From positions 2,023,501 to 2,087,500 of the forward strand of contig NZ_CP152017.1 of assembly GCF_038618305.1 (NCBI RefSeq): 64,000 nt of DNA. Direction: 5' to 3'. A program made the translations under genes and the position numbers. Shown here in pieces: positions 62,946-64,000 of this stretch (the stretch's first letter is position 1; every line of letters begins with the position of its first letter). The DNA is from Sporosarcina sp. FSL K6-2383. GTDB lineage: Bacteria; Bacillota; Bacilli; Bacillales_A; Planococcaceae. The notes below the pieces were generated by a model. It had not been told where the DNA came from. It saw only the letters and a list, made by a program, of their open reading frames with translations, and did not search any database.

Positions 62946-64000
62946 ATGTGTGGAATTGTTGGTTATATTGGAACAGTAGATGCAAAGGAAATTTTATTAA
63001 AGGGACTTGAAAAATTAGAATACCGTGGCTATGATTCAGCGGGTATCGCACTTCGCAATGAACAAGGTATTACTGTTATAAAGGAAAAAGGACGTATTGC
63101 AGACTTGCGTGTAGCTGTTGATACAACTATTTTAGCGTCAACCGGCATTGGTCACACACGTTGGGCAACCCACGGCGTTCCCAATCAAACAAATGCACAT
63201 CCTCATCAAAGTGCATCCAGTCGGTTTACCCTTGTGCACAATGGTGTGATTGAGAATTATAGTTCTTTACAAAAGCAATATTTACAAGGTATTTCAATGA
63301 ATTCTGATACAGATACAGAAGTTATTGTACAGCTGATAGAAAAATTCGTGACAGGCGGTATGACAACTGAAGTAGCTTTCCGTCATACGTTATCCTTACT
63401 GCATGGATCATATGCGATTGCTATGCTGGATGCTGAAGAAGCAAACACTATATTCGTTGCTAAAAATAAAAGTCCGTTACTAATTGGTATAGGTGAAAAC
63501 TTCAATGTTGTTGCCTCTGACGCAATGGCGATGCTGCAAGTAACTGATCAATATGTAGAACTACATGATAAGGAAGTCGTCATTGTTCGACAAGACATGA
63601 TTGATATCATGACATTAGATGGTACAAAAATAGAACGAACAGCATATGTAGCCGAGCTTGACATGAGCGACATTGAGAAGGGTACCTATCCTCATTTTAT
63701 GCTGAAGGAAATAGATGAACAGCCAGGTGTTATTCGGAAGATTATTCAATCATATGAAAATGACAAAGGCGAACTGTCAGTGGATGCTGCAATTGTCAGT
63801 GAATGTAAGGGAGCAGATCGTCTTTATATAATTGCAGCAGGTACTAGTTATCATGCTGGTTTGATTGGCAAGCATTATTTCGAAAAAATATCAGGTATTC
63901 CAGTAGAAGTGCATATATCAAGTGAATTTGGCTACAATATGCCTCTGCTATCGGAAAAACCTTTATTTCTGTTCATTACCCAATCAGGTGAAACTGCAGA
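62946..64000 (+). CDS. glmS: Glutamine-fructose-6-phosphate aminotransferase (3'-truncated by window)
   Basis: The first 351 codons are in view; the frame is open at the right edge (full length about 600). The N-terminal class II glutaminase domain starts MCGIVGYIG with the catalytic Cys2, then [27 protein letters not shown] and GSYAIAML. The first SIS isomerase domain begins before the edge ([22 protein letters not shown]). The enzyme makes glucosamine 6-phosphate for cell-wall synthesis. CGGAGG precedes the ATG. Regulated by the ribozyme in its leader. Confidence 0.96.
   Translation, partial: MCGIVGYIGTVDAKEILLKGLEKLEYRGYDSAGIALRNEQGITVIKEKGRIADLRVAVDTTILASTGIGHTRWATHGVPNQTNAHPHQSASSRFTLVHNGVIENYSSLQKQYLQGISMNSDTDTEVIVQLIEKFVTGGMTTEVAFRHTLSLLHGSYAIAMLDAEEANTIFVAKNKSPLLIGIGENFNVVASDAMAMLQVTDQYVELHDKEVVIVRQDMIDIMTLDGTKIERTAYVAELDMSDIEKGTYPHFMLKEIDEQPGVIRKIIQSYENDKGELSVDAAIVSECKGADRLYIIAAGTSYHAGLIGKHYFEKISGIPVEVHISSEFGYNMPLLSEKPLFLFITQSGETA

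Overview
The window is chromosomal DNA from a low-GC Gram-positive bacterium of the order Bacillales, most likely a Planococcaceae member of the Sporosarcina/Lysinibacillus kind. This placement is inference. It rests on AGGAGG-type ribosome binding sites with frequent TTG/GTG starts, B. subtilis-style cre sites and AraR boxes, YesM/YesN two-component systems, small Bacillales families (YunC, YitT, DUF1540), and a glmS gene preceded by a glmS ribozyme. No tRNA, rRNA, CRISPR array, phage or transposase gene was seen.

About 1-53.9 kb is a sugar-catabolism island made of modules. (A) 1-6.2 kb: the end of a CUT1 sugar ABC transporter, its binding lipoprotein, a YesM/YesN pair and a convergent YesL-type protein. 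(B) 6.6-11.4 kb: two Gfo/Idh/MocA dehydrogenases, a TIM-barrel isomerase/epimerase-like protein and a GPH-type symporter, which looks like an oxidoreductive sugar or glycoside pathway. (C) 11.5-18.7 kb: an AraC regulator divergent from an operon holding a LarA-family (nickel-pincer) racemase/epimerase homologue, an SDR, a gluconate-type FGGY kinase, LarB, a stand-alone LarC C-terminal half and an AEC-family carrier. This is the best candidate in the window for an undescribed pathway: nickel-dependent epimerisation in sugar-acid catabolism. (D) 18.9-30.5 kb: a three-component sensor (membrane-anchored binding protein, LytS/YesM kinase, YesN regulator), a GtsABC-like glucose-type transporter, a ROK regulator, phosphoglucomutase and Pgi. 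(E) 30.6-40.4 kb: two GH65 phosphorylases, a CUT1 transporter, a LacI regulator and beta-phosphoglucomutase, behind a strong promoter with two identical operators. (F) 40.9-50.6 kb: L-arabinose genes araD-araB-araA, araR, and a CUT2 ABC transporter of the ChvE-GguAB type, with paired AraR boxes in front of both operons. (G) 50.7-53.9 kb: an aldo/keto reductase, a PucR/CdaR-like regulator and an MsmX-type ATPase that probably powers the three CUT1 transporters here, none of which has its own ATPase in view.

From 54 kb on the content is ordinary: an unknown winged-helix-like protein, a membrane-anchored HtrA-like protease, a frameshifted MATE transporter, several small Bacillales proteins, YitT, a SEC-C protein, a GNAT acetyltransferase, CutC, and glmS running off the right edge.

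Modules are separated by clear Rho-independent terminators, and hairpins also lie inside several operons, mostly just after binding-protein genes. Four cre-like sites (6530, 22769, 46666, 52797) and a weaker fifth (30595) tie modules to carbon catabolite control. Two non-coding elements are probably dispersed repeats: 40477-40711 and 45037-45230. Functional names come from reading motifs and from remembered family features. No database search was run.
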